Under the pieces are notes generated by a model. That model was given only the letters and a program-made list of their open reading frames with translations, was not told where the DNA came from and ran no database searches. This document shows positions 17,948 through 24,899 of a stretch of 52,100 nt of DNA, in pieces. The DNA is from Flavobacteriaceae bacterium. GTDB lineage: Bacteria > Bacteroidota > Bacteroidia > Flavobacteriales > Flavobacteriaceae. Numbering within the stretch: the first letter of the stretch is position 1; every line of letters starts with the position of its first letter. The stretch lies in contig JABXIJ010000010.1 in NCBI GenBank assembly GCA_013373105.1, positions 1 through 52,100 on the forward strand, written 5' to 3'. The translations under genes were made by a program, and so were the position numbers.

Positions 17948-19678
17948 ATGAATATTAAAAAAGTCTTACCCATATTAGAATGGTTACCCAACTATAATAA
18001 ATCGCTTTTTAAAGGCGATTTAATCGCTGGAATTACTGTAAGTATAGTAATGATTCCACAAGGTATAGCCTATGCTTTAATTGCAGGTTTACCACCAATT
18101 TATGGTTTGTATTGTGCATTAATGCCTCAATTAGTTTATGCTATTTTTGGTTCTTCTAGACAAGTATCAATTGGCCCTGTTGCAATGGATTCTTTGATTG
18201 TAGCAACAGGTGTTTCAACATTGGCTTTAACAGGTTCAGACAGTTATATAGCTATTGCTATTTTATTGGCATTAATGGTAGGAGTTATACAATTTATACT
18301 TGGTGTTTTTAGCCTTGGTTTTGTGGTTAATTTTTTATCTAAACCAGTAATTACAGGTTTTACTTCTGCTGTTGCTTTAATTATTGGAATTAATCAGTTT
18401 AGAAATTTATTTGGTATTGATTTTTTACAATCAGATCAAATACAGTTAGTAATAGTTGATATTTTTAATCAAATTCAAAATTTTAATTTGCCAACTACAG
18501 TAATTGGTTTAATTTCTGTAATAACAATAATAATTTTTAGAAAAATAAATAAAAAAATACCCAATGCATTAATTGTAGTTGCTTTCGGAATTGTTGTTAT
18601 GAAATATTTTGGTAGTACAATTTCTGAAGTAGCAATAGTAAAAGAAATACCATCTGGTTTACCAAGTTTTAGCATGCCAATAATAGAGTTAGATCAGATA
18701 AGAGAATTGTTACCTATAGCATTAACTTTAGTTATGGTTGGTTATTTAGAAACCATTTCAATTGGTAAATCTTTAGAAGCAAAACAAGATGTATATAGAG
18801 TTAGACCAAATCAAGAATTAATTGCATTAGGATTAAGCAATATTGTAGGATCATTTTTTAAAGCATACCCATCTACTTCTAGTTTTTCTCGATCAGCAAT
18901 AAATGCAGAATCTGGAGGTAAAACAGGAATGTCTGCTCTAGTTGCTGTTGTAATGGTAGTTATAACCTTGTTATTCTTAACACCAGTTTTTTATTATTTA
19001 CCTAAAACAGTTTTAGCAGCTATAATAATTGTGGCTGTTTTTGGTTTAATTAATATTAAGGAAGCAGTTTTTTTATGGAAAGCTAATAATTTAGATTTTT
19101 GGTTACTCATAGCAACTTTTGTTTCAACCTTAATTTTCGGTATAGAATATGGAATAATTGTTGGTGTTGGTTTGTCGTTAGTAGTTTTAATTTACAGAAC
19201 CTCTAAACCTCATGTAACAGAGTTAGGTAAAGTACCAAATTCAAACTTTTATAGAAATAAAAATCGTTTTGAAGAAGTTATTTTAGAAGATGATATTTTA
19301 GTTTTTAGATTCGATGCACAACTATTCTATGCAAATGCTAACTATTTTAGAGATAAACTAGACGAAATGGCAGACAGTAAAGGAGAGGCACTAAAATTGA
19401 TAGTTTTAGATTCAGAGAGCATAAATAGAATAGACAGTACTGGTGTAGAAATGTTAAAAGAACGTATTAAATACTTTCAGAAGAAAGGAATACAATTTTA
19501 TTTTGCAGGAGTTAAAGGTCCAGTAAGAGATTCGATGTTTAATGGTGGTTTACTTAATATTATCGATTTAAATCATTTTTTTATGAGAGCAAATGATGCC
19601 ATTAAATTTTATAAAACAGGAGACAGAAAACATCAAGAAAAATATGCCAAATACATTCATCAGGCCTATTATAATTGA
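17948..19678 (+). CDS. SulP family inorganic anion transporter with STAS domain
   Basis: SulP/SLC26 proteins carry sulfate, bicarbonate or similar anions across the inner membrane. The 576 residues start with about twelve hydrophobic segments; the family signature region near the first helices is recognisable (GLPPIYGLYCALMPQLVYAI, about residues 48-67; GSSRQVSIGPVAM, about 68-80). A STAS domain follows (about residues 440-555, with LIVLDSESINRIDSTGVEML). Substrate cannot be read from sequence. The adjacent persulfide dioxygenase and rhodanese genes suggest sulfate or sulfite rather than bicarbonate; this is inference. Confidence 0.9.
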   Translation: MNIKKVLPILEWLPNYNKSLFKGDLIAGITVSIVMIPQGIAYALIAGLPPIYGLYCALMPQLVYAIFGSSRQVSIGPVAMDSLIVATGVSTLALTGSDSYIAIAILLALMVGVIQFILGVFSLGFVVNFLSKPVITGFTSAVALIIGINQFRNLFGIDFLQSDQIQLVIVDIFNQIQNFNLPTTVIGLISVITIIIFRKINKKIPNALIVVAFGIVVMKYFGSTISEVAIVKEIPSGLPSFSMPIIELDQIRELLPIALTLVMVGYLETISIGKSLEAKQDVYRVRPNQELIALGLSNIVGSFFKAYPSTSSFSRSAINAESGGKTGMSALVAVVMVVITLLFLTPVFYYLPKTVLAAIIIVAVFGLINIKEAVFLWKANNLDFWLLIATFVSTLIFGIEYGIIVGVGLSLVVLIYRTSKPHVTELGKVPNSNFYRNKNRFEEVILEDDILVFRFDAQLFYANANYFRDKLDEMADSKGEALKLIVLDSESINRIDSTGVEMLKERIKYFQKKGIQFYFAGVKGPVRDSMFNGGLLNIIDLNHFFMRANDAIKFYKTGDRKHQEKYAKYIHQAYYN

Positions 19679-19735
19679 TGATGATAAATATTAATAATTA
19701 AGAAATTTATAGATTTTAAATATAATTCAAGAGTT

Positions 19736-21142
19736 ATGATTGTAGAACAAATTTATACAGGTTGTTTAGCACAAGGAGCCTATTATATAGAAAGTAATGG
19801 CGAAGTTGCTATTATAGATCCCTTAAGAGAGGTTCAAGATTACATCAATAGGGCAAATAAAAATAATGCAAAAATTAAGTATATTTTTGAAACCCATTTT
19901 CATGCAGATTTTGTAAGTGGTCATATTACGTTGGCAGAAAGAACAGGAGCTAAAATTGTTTATGGGCCATCTGCAAAAACAAATTTCGATGCTATTATTG
20001 CTGAAGATAATCAAGTGTTTCAAGTGGGTGATGTTACCTTAACTGTTTTACATACTCCAGGTCATACAATGGAAAGCTCATGTTATTTGTTAAAAGATAA
20101 AAACGGAAAAGACTATGCTTTATTTAGTGGAGATACTTTGTTTTTAGGTGATGTAGGTAGACCAGATTTGGCACAAAAAGGCGATATTACTGAAAGAGAT
20201 TTAGCTGGCTTTTTATTCGATAGTTTACGAAATAAAGTTATGACTTTAGCTGATGATGTAATTGTATACCCTGCTCATGGTGCAGGTTCTGCATGTGGTA
20301 AAAACCTTAGTAAAGAAACTGTAGGTACTATTGGCGATCAAAAGAAAACCAATTATGCATTAAGAGCAGATATGTCTAAAGAAGAGTTTATAGATGAAGT
20401 TACAGATGGTTTATTACCACCACCAGCATACTTTCCTCTAAATGTAAAACTAAATAAAGAAGGATATAAAGATGTAGACGATATTATTAAAACTAGTGCA
20501 AAACCTTTATCTGTAGAAGAATTTGAAGTTATAGCAAACAAAACAGATGCAATAGTTTTAGATGTGCGTCATCAATCAGAATTTATAAGAGGATTCATTC
20601 CACAGTCTATTTTTATTGGTTTAGGAGGTACATTTGCACCTTGGGTTGGAGCTTTAATTAAAGATATTAAACAACCAATTTTATTGGTAACTCCAAAAGG
20701 TAAAGAAGCACAAACTATAACTAGACTTTCTAGAGTTGGTTTTGATAATGTTTTAGGATATTTAGATGGTAGTTTTGCAAGTTGGAAAAACTCAGGTAAA
20801 GAAATAGATACTCTAAAATCTGTTTCAGCCTCTAGTATAGAAGCTATGATTGATGAAAATCCATTAGTTTTTGATGTTAGAAAACTAGGAGAATATAATA
20901 GCGAACATTTAACAATTGCAAAAACTACACCTTTAGACTTTATAAACGATCATATTTCTGAGTTTCCAAAAAAAGATAATTTTTATGTGCATTGTGCAGG
21001 AGGTTATCGTTCAGTAATTGCAGCATCAATTTTAAAAGCTAGAGGCTATCATAATGTAATTGATATTGCTGGGGGTTATGCAGATTTAAAGAAAACAAGT
21101 ATTGCTAAAACAGCAAATGCTTGCCCATCAACATTAAAATAA
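19736..21142 (+). CDS. Persulfide dioxygenase-type metallo-beta-lactamase fused to two rhodanese domains
   Basis: The N-terminal metallo-beta-lactamase domain (about residues 1-235) carries THFHADFVSGH (about 52-62), HTPGHTMES (about 106-114) and SGDTLFLGDVGR (about 131-142). The usual second-site His of HxHxDH is Phe here, leaving a His/His/Asp mononuclear site as in ETHE1-like persulfide dioxygenases, which oxidise glutathione or protein persulfide to sulfite using Fe(II) and oxygen. Two rhodanese domains follow: the first (about 258-350, VLDVRHQSEFIRGF) has no active Cys, and the second (about 365-460) has HCAGGYRS with the active Cys near residue 421. The 468-residue length is normal for this fusion. 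Role in sulfide or persulfide oxidation is well supported by family; substrate is not proven. Confidence 0.88.
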   Translation: MIVEQIYTGCLAQGAYYIESNGEVAIIDPLREVQDYINRANKNNAKIKYIFETHFHADFVSGHITLAERTGAKIVYGPSAKTNFDAIIAEDNQVFQVGDVTLTVLHTPGHTMESSCYLLKDKNGKDYALFSGDTLFLGDVGRPDLAQKGDITERDLAGFLFDSLRNKVMTLADDVIVYPAHGAGSACGKNLSKETVGTIGDQKKTNYALRADMSKEEFIDEVTDGLLPPPAYFPLNVKLNKEGYKDVDDIIKTSAKPLSVEEFEVIANKTDAIVLDVRHQSEFIRGFIPQSIFIGLGGTFAPWVGALIKDIKQPILLVTPKGKEAQTITRLSRVGFDNVLGYLDGSFASWKNSGKEIDTLKSVSASSIEAMIDENPLVFDVRKLGEYNSEHLTIAKTTPLDFINDHISEFPKKDNFYVHCAGGYRSVIAASILKARGYHNVIDIAGGYADLKKTSIAKTANACPSTLK

Positions 21143-21148
21143 TGTATC

Positions 21149-21514
21149 ATGAAAAAGTATGTATTTTTTCTTTTTGTGAGTTTTTTACTTTCGAATTGTA
21201 ATGCGCAAGATGAAGTAAAAAATATTTCAACAGTTGAATTGAAAAAACTTCTAACAAAAGAGAACATTCAATTAGTTGATGTTAGAACTCAAGAAGAAAT
21301 AAATCAAGGAAGTATACAATCAGCAATTTTTATTAATTTTTTTGATGAGCAATTTGTAGAAAAAGCTGTTAAAAAGTTAGATAAAAATAAAGCTGTATAC
21401 CTTTATTGTAGAAGTGGAGGTAGAAGTAGCAAGGCTTCAAAACTATTAAAAGAAAAAGGTTTTGATGTTTATAATGTTTTAGGAGGTTACATGCAATGGA
21501 AAAAAGAAAACTAA
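21149..21514 (+). CDS. Secreted rhodanese-like sulfurtransferase, probable lipoprotein
   Basis: This 121-residue protein has a short signal with a lipobox-like ending (FVSFLLSNC, Cys near residue 17) and a single rhodanese domain with LVDVRTQEEINQG (about residues 42-54) and the active-site loop YCRSGGRSSKA (Cys near residue 87). Rhodaneses move a sulfane sulfur between thiosulfate or persulfide donors and acceptors; here outside the inner membrane. It starts 6 bases after the persulfide dioxygenase gene and ends 3 bases before the next one, so it belongs to the same operon. Confidence 0.85.
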   Translation: MKKYVFFLFVSFLLSNCNAQDEVKNISTVELKKLLTKENIQLVDVRTQEEINQGSIQSAIFINFFDEQFVEKAVKKLDKNKAVYLYCRSGGRSSKASKLLKEKGFDVYNVLGGYMQWKKEN

Positions 21515-21517
21515 ATT

Positions 21518-21784
21518 ATGAAAGCAAATATTAACATAGAAAATTTAAAATGTGGTGGCTGTGCAGCTACTATTAAAAAAGGATTATTAGAAATAGAAGG
21601 TGTAGAAGGAGTTTCTGTAGATGTGGCTAAATCGTTAGTTACACTAGAATTGTCTAAAAACAATATTGAAGCTGTAAAGAGTAAACTTTCTAAATTAGGT
21701 TACCCTGAAGTGGGAGACAAAAATACAGTAGTTCATAAAGCTAAATCATTTGTTAGTTGTGCTGTTGGAAGATTAGATTCTTAA
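21518..21784 (+). CDS. Heavy-metal-associated (HMA) domain protein
   Basis: The 88-residue protein consists of one HMA ferredoxin-like fold: INIENLKCGGCAATIKKGL (about residues 5-23) with the CxxC metal-binding pair, then GVEGVSVDVAKSLVTLEL (about 30-47). HMA proteins bind Cu(I) or related soft metals and pass them on. A second Cys occurs near the C-terminus (SFVSCAVG). It is the last gene of the sulP/persulfide dioxygenase cluster. A metallochaperone role is inferred from the family, and any link to sulfur metabolism is inferred only from position. Confidence 0.85.
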   Translation: MKANINIENLKCGGCAATIKKGLLEIEGVEGVSVDVAKSLVTLELSKNNIEAVKSKLSKLGYPEVGDKNTVVHKAKSFVSCAVGRLDS

Positions 21785-21813
21785 GTCGAATTAAATTTTT
21801 TGAGAACTTAGAA

Positions 21814-22866
21814 CTAATTATTAGCCCTTAAAATATATTCGATTGTAAAATTGGCACCTATACCATTTTCGTTATTTTCTGCGGTAATTTTACTTCCTAC
21901 AGACTGCATTAATTTTTGACATAAATATAGACCTAATCCCATAGAAGGTTTTTTAGCATCATATTACTCACCACTATTGTGTCTTAATTTAAATAATTTA
22001 GGAAGAATATTTTCAGATATTCCTTCACCTGAGTCTTCAATCTTAATATTTAAAACATTATCGTTTATAAATGAGCTTATTCTAATTTCACTCTCTTTGG
22101 GTGTATGCTTTATTGCATTGTCTAAAATATTGGTTAAAACTCTATCTAAAATGACTCTTGGTAATAAACGTTTATCTTCTTCTACTTTGTTTAAGTTAAA
22201 ATTAACTTCTTTGGTTTTAATTTCAAAATGAAGATTTTCTATTGCATTTTTTACTAGTTCTTTAATAGATATTTGCTCTAAAGATTCTTTTTGAGATTGT
22301 AAATTTTGCTGACTTTTAATAAAATCAATAGAGTTTATTAAACGCTTCTGTTGTATTTTAAAATTTTCTTGAAGTACTTCTATAGATTCTTTATCTAAAC
22401 TATCAGTTTTAATTAATTCTAAAACAGCTAAAGAGTTATTAATTGGGCTTTGAAGATCGTGTCTTAAAATATGAATCACACTCTCACGTTCATTGTTAAT
22501 TTTAGCTAAAGCTTCAATAGTATGTTGTACCTCTCTCATTAAAACTCCACCTTCATCTATATATTATGTTGGTAAATTTGGTAACTTACTATATTCTTTA
22601 AATTCAATTAAAGCGTCTTTTGCAAGTAATACTGGTTTTAATAATCTATTAAGAATTATAAGTGTTACACCTGTAGCGAATAAGGTAAAAAGTAAAGTAA
22701 AAATACCAATACTCCACGCAGAAATATTTTCTATATCTGAACTTAAAAGGTAACCGATAATTCCAAATAATGGAATATGAATACCTATAAAAGCAATAAA
22801 TAAAATTTTCAGTGAAAAACTTTTTTTAATAAAAGGTAAGCCTGATAATAAATGGTAGAATCGCAT
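21814..22866 (-). pseudogene. Sensor histidine kinase interrupted by two in-frame TAA codons
   Basis: From the ATG at 22866 the frame encodes two membrane helices (about residues 16-35 and 42-72) and a HAMP-like linker. A HisKA domain with the phosphate-accepting His in HILRHDLQSP (about residue 136) follows, then an HATPase domain with NILDNAIKHTP and SGEGI. TAA occurs at codon 101 (22564-22566) and at codon 301 (21964-21966). Beyond the second stop the same frame supplies the missing G2 box, MGLGLYLCQKL, and ends at TAG 21814-21816, giving 350 codons in all. Both stops are followed by TAT and both are one change from GAA or CAA. No separate sensor domain or response regulator is nearby. Restart at residue 110 would give a kinase lacking the membrane part and the G2 box, so it is probably inactive as sequenced. 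Confidence 0.8.
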
Positions 22867-22894
22867 TAGTTTTAAAATTGGGGATTAACGCTAT

Positions 22895-22916
22895 ATTGTC
22901 TTTATTTAAAGACAAT
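22895..22916. repeat. Inverted repeat between rpoD and the kinase gene
   Basis: ATTGTCTTT (22895-22903) and AAAGACAAT (22908-22916) form a perfect 9-bp inverted repeat with a 4-base loop, 29 bases upstream of the kinase start on its coding strand. There is no U-tract on either side, so it may be an operator or a weak 3' end for the sigma gene transcript; the sequence does not decide. Confidence 0.5.
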
Positions 22917-22951
22917 TATCCAAATATAAATTAATTTTCTCAGATTACTTT

Positions 22952-23815
22952 CTACCCTAAATAATACTTTAAAACTTGCGTTCTAGATTTAGATTGTAAA
23001 CGTCTAATAGCTCTTTGTTTTACTTGTCTTACACGTTCTCTTGTTAAGTTGAATTCCTCACCTATTTCAGCTAAAGAACATGCTGTTTGTCTGCCAATAC
23101 CATAAAACATTTTAATTACTTTTGCTTCTTTATAACTTAAAGTTTCTAAAGCTCTATCAATCTCTATTGTAAGAGAATTTTTCATTAATTCGTTATCTGG
23201 CCTAGGTGTATCGTCTGCTTGTAAAATGTTATAAAAGTTTGAATCTTCACCTTCTTTAAAAGGAGCATCCATTGATAAATGTCTGCCTGAATTTTTCATA
23301 CTAGTTTTGACATCGCTAACTTTTGTATCTAATTCATTTGCAATTTCTACATAGGTTGGTACACGTTCATTTTCTTGTTCTAGTTTAGCGTAAACCTTGT
23401 TTATTTTACTAATACTACCAATTTTATTTAGAGGTAATCGCACAATTCTAGATTGCTCTGCAAGCGCTTGTAATATAGATTGACGAATCCACCAAACAGC
23501 ATAAGAAATAAACTTAAAACCTCTAGTTTCATCAAAACGTTTTGCAGCTTTTACTAAACCTAAATTACCTTCGTTAATTAAGTCAGATAATTTTAAACCT
23601 TGGTTTTGATATTGTTTTGCAACAGACACTACAAATCGCAAATTTGCTTTCACCAATTTATCTAAAGCTCTTTGATCTCCTTCTTTAATCCTTAAAGCTA
23701 ATTCTACTTCCTCGTCAGCAGTAATTAAATCTATTTTACTTACTTCTTGAAAATATTTCTCTAAAGATTTTGTATCTCTATTGGTTACTTGTTTTGTAAT
23801 TTTTAGTTGCCTCAT
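22952..23815 (-). CDS. rpoD: Primary RNA polymerase sigma factor (sigma-70 family, Bacteroidetes type)
   Basis: The 287-residue protein begins directly at region 1.2 ([20 protein letters not shown]) and lacks region 1.1, as in the Bacteroides/Flavobacterium housekeeping sigma. Region 2 includes [19 protein letters not shown] and the -10 recognition stretch [16 protein letters not shown] (about residues 100-116). Region 3 and region 4 follow, the latter with [20 protein letters not shown] (about 245-264) for the -33 contact. It is expected to recognise the TTTG / TAnnTTTG promoters marked elsewhere in this window. The start was chosen at the conserved MRQLKITKQ terminus. Confidence 0.95.
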   Translation of the reverse strand: MRQLKITKQVTNRDTKSLEKYFQEVSKIDLITADEEVELALRIKEGDQRALDKLVKANLRFVVSVAKQYQNQGLKLSDLINEGNLGLVKAAKRFDETRGFKFISYAVWWIRQSILQALAEQSRIVRLPLNKIGSISKINKVYAKLEQENERVPTYVEIANELDTKVSDVKTSMKNSGRHLSMDAPFKEGEDSNFYNILQADDTPRPDNELMKNSLTIEIDRALETLSYKEAKVIKMFYGIGRQTACSLAEIGEEFNLTRERVRQVKQRAIRRLQSKSRTQVLKYYLG

Positions 23816-23836
23816 GTAGTTTTTGTTTTTTTAAGT

Positions 23837-24028
23837 TTATGCGTAAATATTACAGTCTTCACAATTTTTTACCTCTCCATAATACGTTTCTCTGTATTGG
23901 TGTATTGTTTTTAAACGAAACCCTAGAAGGTATTTTCTAATGTAGGTAACAGGTACATTTATCATACCCATTTTTTTGGAGTAAAATTTCTTATTTTTTG
24001 TTTGTCTCTTAATAGTAAGAATTTTCAT
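23837..24028 (-). CDS. Small conserved-looking protein with C-terminal CxxC, upstream of the sigma factor gene
   Basis: This 63-residue protein has no recognised domain. It is basic in its first half (MKILTIKRQTKNKKFYSKK), has a middle that looks structured (NVPVTYIRKYLLGF), and ends in EVKNCEDCNIYA with a CxxC pair. There is no signal peptide or membrane segment. It lies 21 bases upstream of the sigma factor gene in the same direction, so the two are likely co-transcribed. The composition reads like a real gene, and I recall similar short proteins before this sigma gene in flavobacteria, but that is memory rather than a search. Function unknown. Confidence 0.6.
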   Translation of the reverse strand: MKILTIKRQTKNKKFYSKKMGMINVPVTYIRKYLLGFRLKTIHQYRETYYGEVKNCEDCNIYA

Positions 24029-24224
24029 AATATAGTTTTTAGAATGTTTACGAACACTCTGTTTTTTTATTTTTTTAATAATTAGGAATAGAAAAAAACG
24101 AAGCTAATGCTAGCTAGAAAACTGGCGGAATAAACTTATCGGATTGATTTTTAAAAACGCAAATTGTAAAGTTGTAAACCCTAGCGTTTCTTTTTCGATA
24201 AATTGCAGAATTTTTCATCAAATG

Positions 24225-24232
24225 CAAATTTA
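24225..24232 (-). promoter_or_regulatory. Candidate -7 element for the small CxxC protein and sigma factor genes
   Basis: On the minus strand the sequence is TAAATTTG, matching TAnnTTTG. It would give a leader of about 190 bases. No good TTTG sits at the usual -33 spacing. Confidence 0.3.
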
Positions 24233-24300
24233 CTAAAAATTAGTCATTTACACTAAAAATGAGCCGCTTTTGTGAGTTTTTCAATTAAATTTAACGAAAA

Positions 24301-24340
24301 ACAACTCAAATTTTGCAATTTTATAACAACTCAAATTTTG
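24301..24340. repeat. Two 15-base direct repeats with a 25-base period
   Basis: ACAACTCAAATTTTG occurs at 24301-24315 and again at 24326-24340. The repeats are exact, spaced 10 bases apart, and end 10 bases before a candidate -7 box. Direct repeats two to three helical turns apart just upstream of a promoter can be activator or repressor sites. Confidence 0.6.
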
Positions 24341-24350
24341 AAATTGATTT

Positions 24351-24358
24351 TAATTTTG
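24351..24358 (+). promoter_or_regulatory. Candidate -7 element for the lipoprotein gene
   Basis: TAATTTTG matches TAnnTTTG and lies 13 bases before the first ATG (24372), so the leader would be short. A clear -33 TTTG is absent; the direct repeats occupy that region. Confidence 0.4.
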
Positions 24359-24371
24359 TACCTTATAGGAT

Positions 24372-24863
24372 ATGAAATATTTAAAAATGATGAGGAATAC
24401 TTTTACACTACTATTATTTTGTCTGTCAATTATATCTTGCAAAAACAAGAATGATAAATTTATTGAAAACGATGATTTAGCTTTAGTAGATATTACCGAA
24501 GATAAAACTGTTTTATTAAAAAAGGACGATTTTGGTACTTACTCTTTTAATAATTGGAACGATTTTAATTTACTTAATGTTAGATTACATGTTGCAGAAA
24601 GTAAGGAATTTAGAGTTCCAGTAAGTACAGTTGGTGTGTATGAAGAAGCTGTAAATAACTTACATAATAGCATACCAAAGTGGTTAAAATCTGAAGATTT
24701 AGTTAAAGAAATTAAAGATGCTCAAAAGAAGTATGATAACTTAATTGACGAACGTTTTAAGTCTACAACAAAAGTTAGAAAAAATTGGTCTGAACTAACC
24801 AATGCATTTGATGATGTTAGAGAATTACTTAATGAAAAAGTTGACAATTATATTGCAGAATAA
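24372..24863 (+). CDS. Lipoprotein of unknown function
   Basis: A 163-residue protein with a lipoprotein signal (MMRNTFTLLLFCLSIISC, lipid Cys near residue 23 from the first ATG). Translation may instead begin at the ATG at 24387 or 24390, which gives a more standard signal length. The mature part is charged and partly helical, with LVKEIKDAQKKYDNLIDE and later VRELLNEKVDNYIAE, suggestive of a coiled or helical bundle. I do not recognise the family. It ends 1 base before a palindromic terminator shared with the TonB receptor gene. Confidence 0.75.
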   Translation: MKYLKMMRNTFTLLLFCLSIISCKNKNDKFIENDDLALVDITEDKTVLLKKDDFGTYSFNNWNDFNLLNVRLHVAESKEFRVPVSTVGVYEEAVNNLHNSIPKWLKSEDLVKEIKDAQKKYDNLIDERFKSTTKVRKNWSELTNAFDDVRELLNEKVDNYIAE

Positions 24864-24899
24864 AAAAAAAGGGAAAGTTTAAACTTTCCCTTTTTTTTT
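24862..24899. terminator. Perfectly palindromic bidirectional terminator
   Basis: A 38-base perfect palindrome: A9, GGGAAAGTTT, AAACTTTCCC, T9. It separates the convergent lipoprotein and TonB receptor genes; the receptor stop codon overlaps its right edge (24898-24900). Confidence 0.92.

Larger units (their letters stand above)
24029..24371. other. 343-base divergent intergenic region with promoters and a tandem repeat
   Basis: The stretch separates the sigma-factor gene pair (minus) from a lipoprotein gene (plus). It holds a candidate minus-strand -7 element (24225-24232), a candidate plus-strand -7 element (24351-24358) and a pair of 15-base direct repeats (24301-24340). No reading frame or stable RNA fold was convincing. 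Confidence 0.6.
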
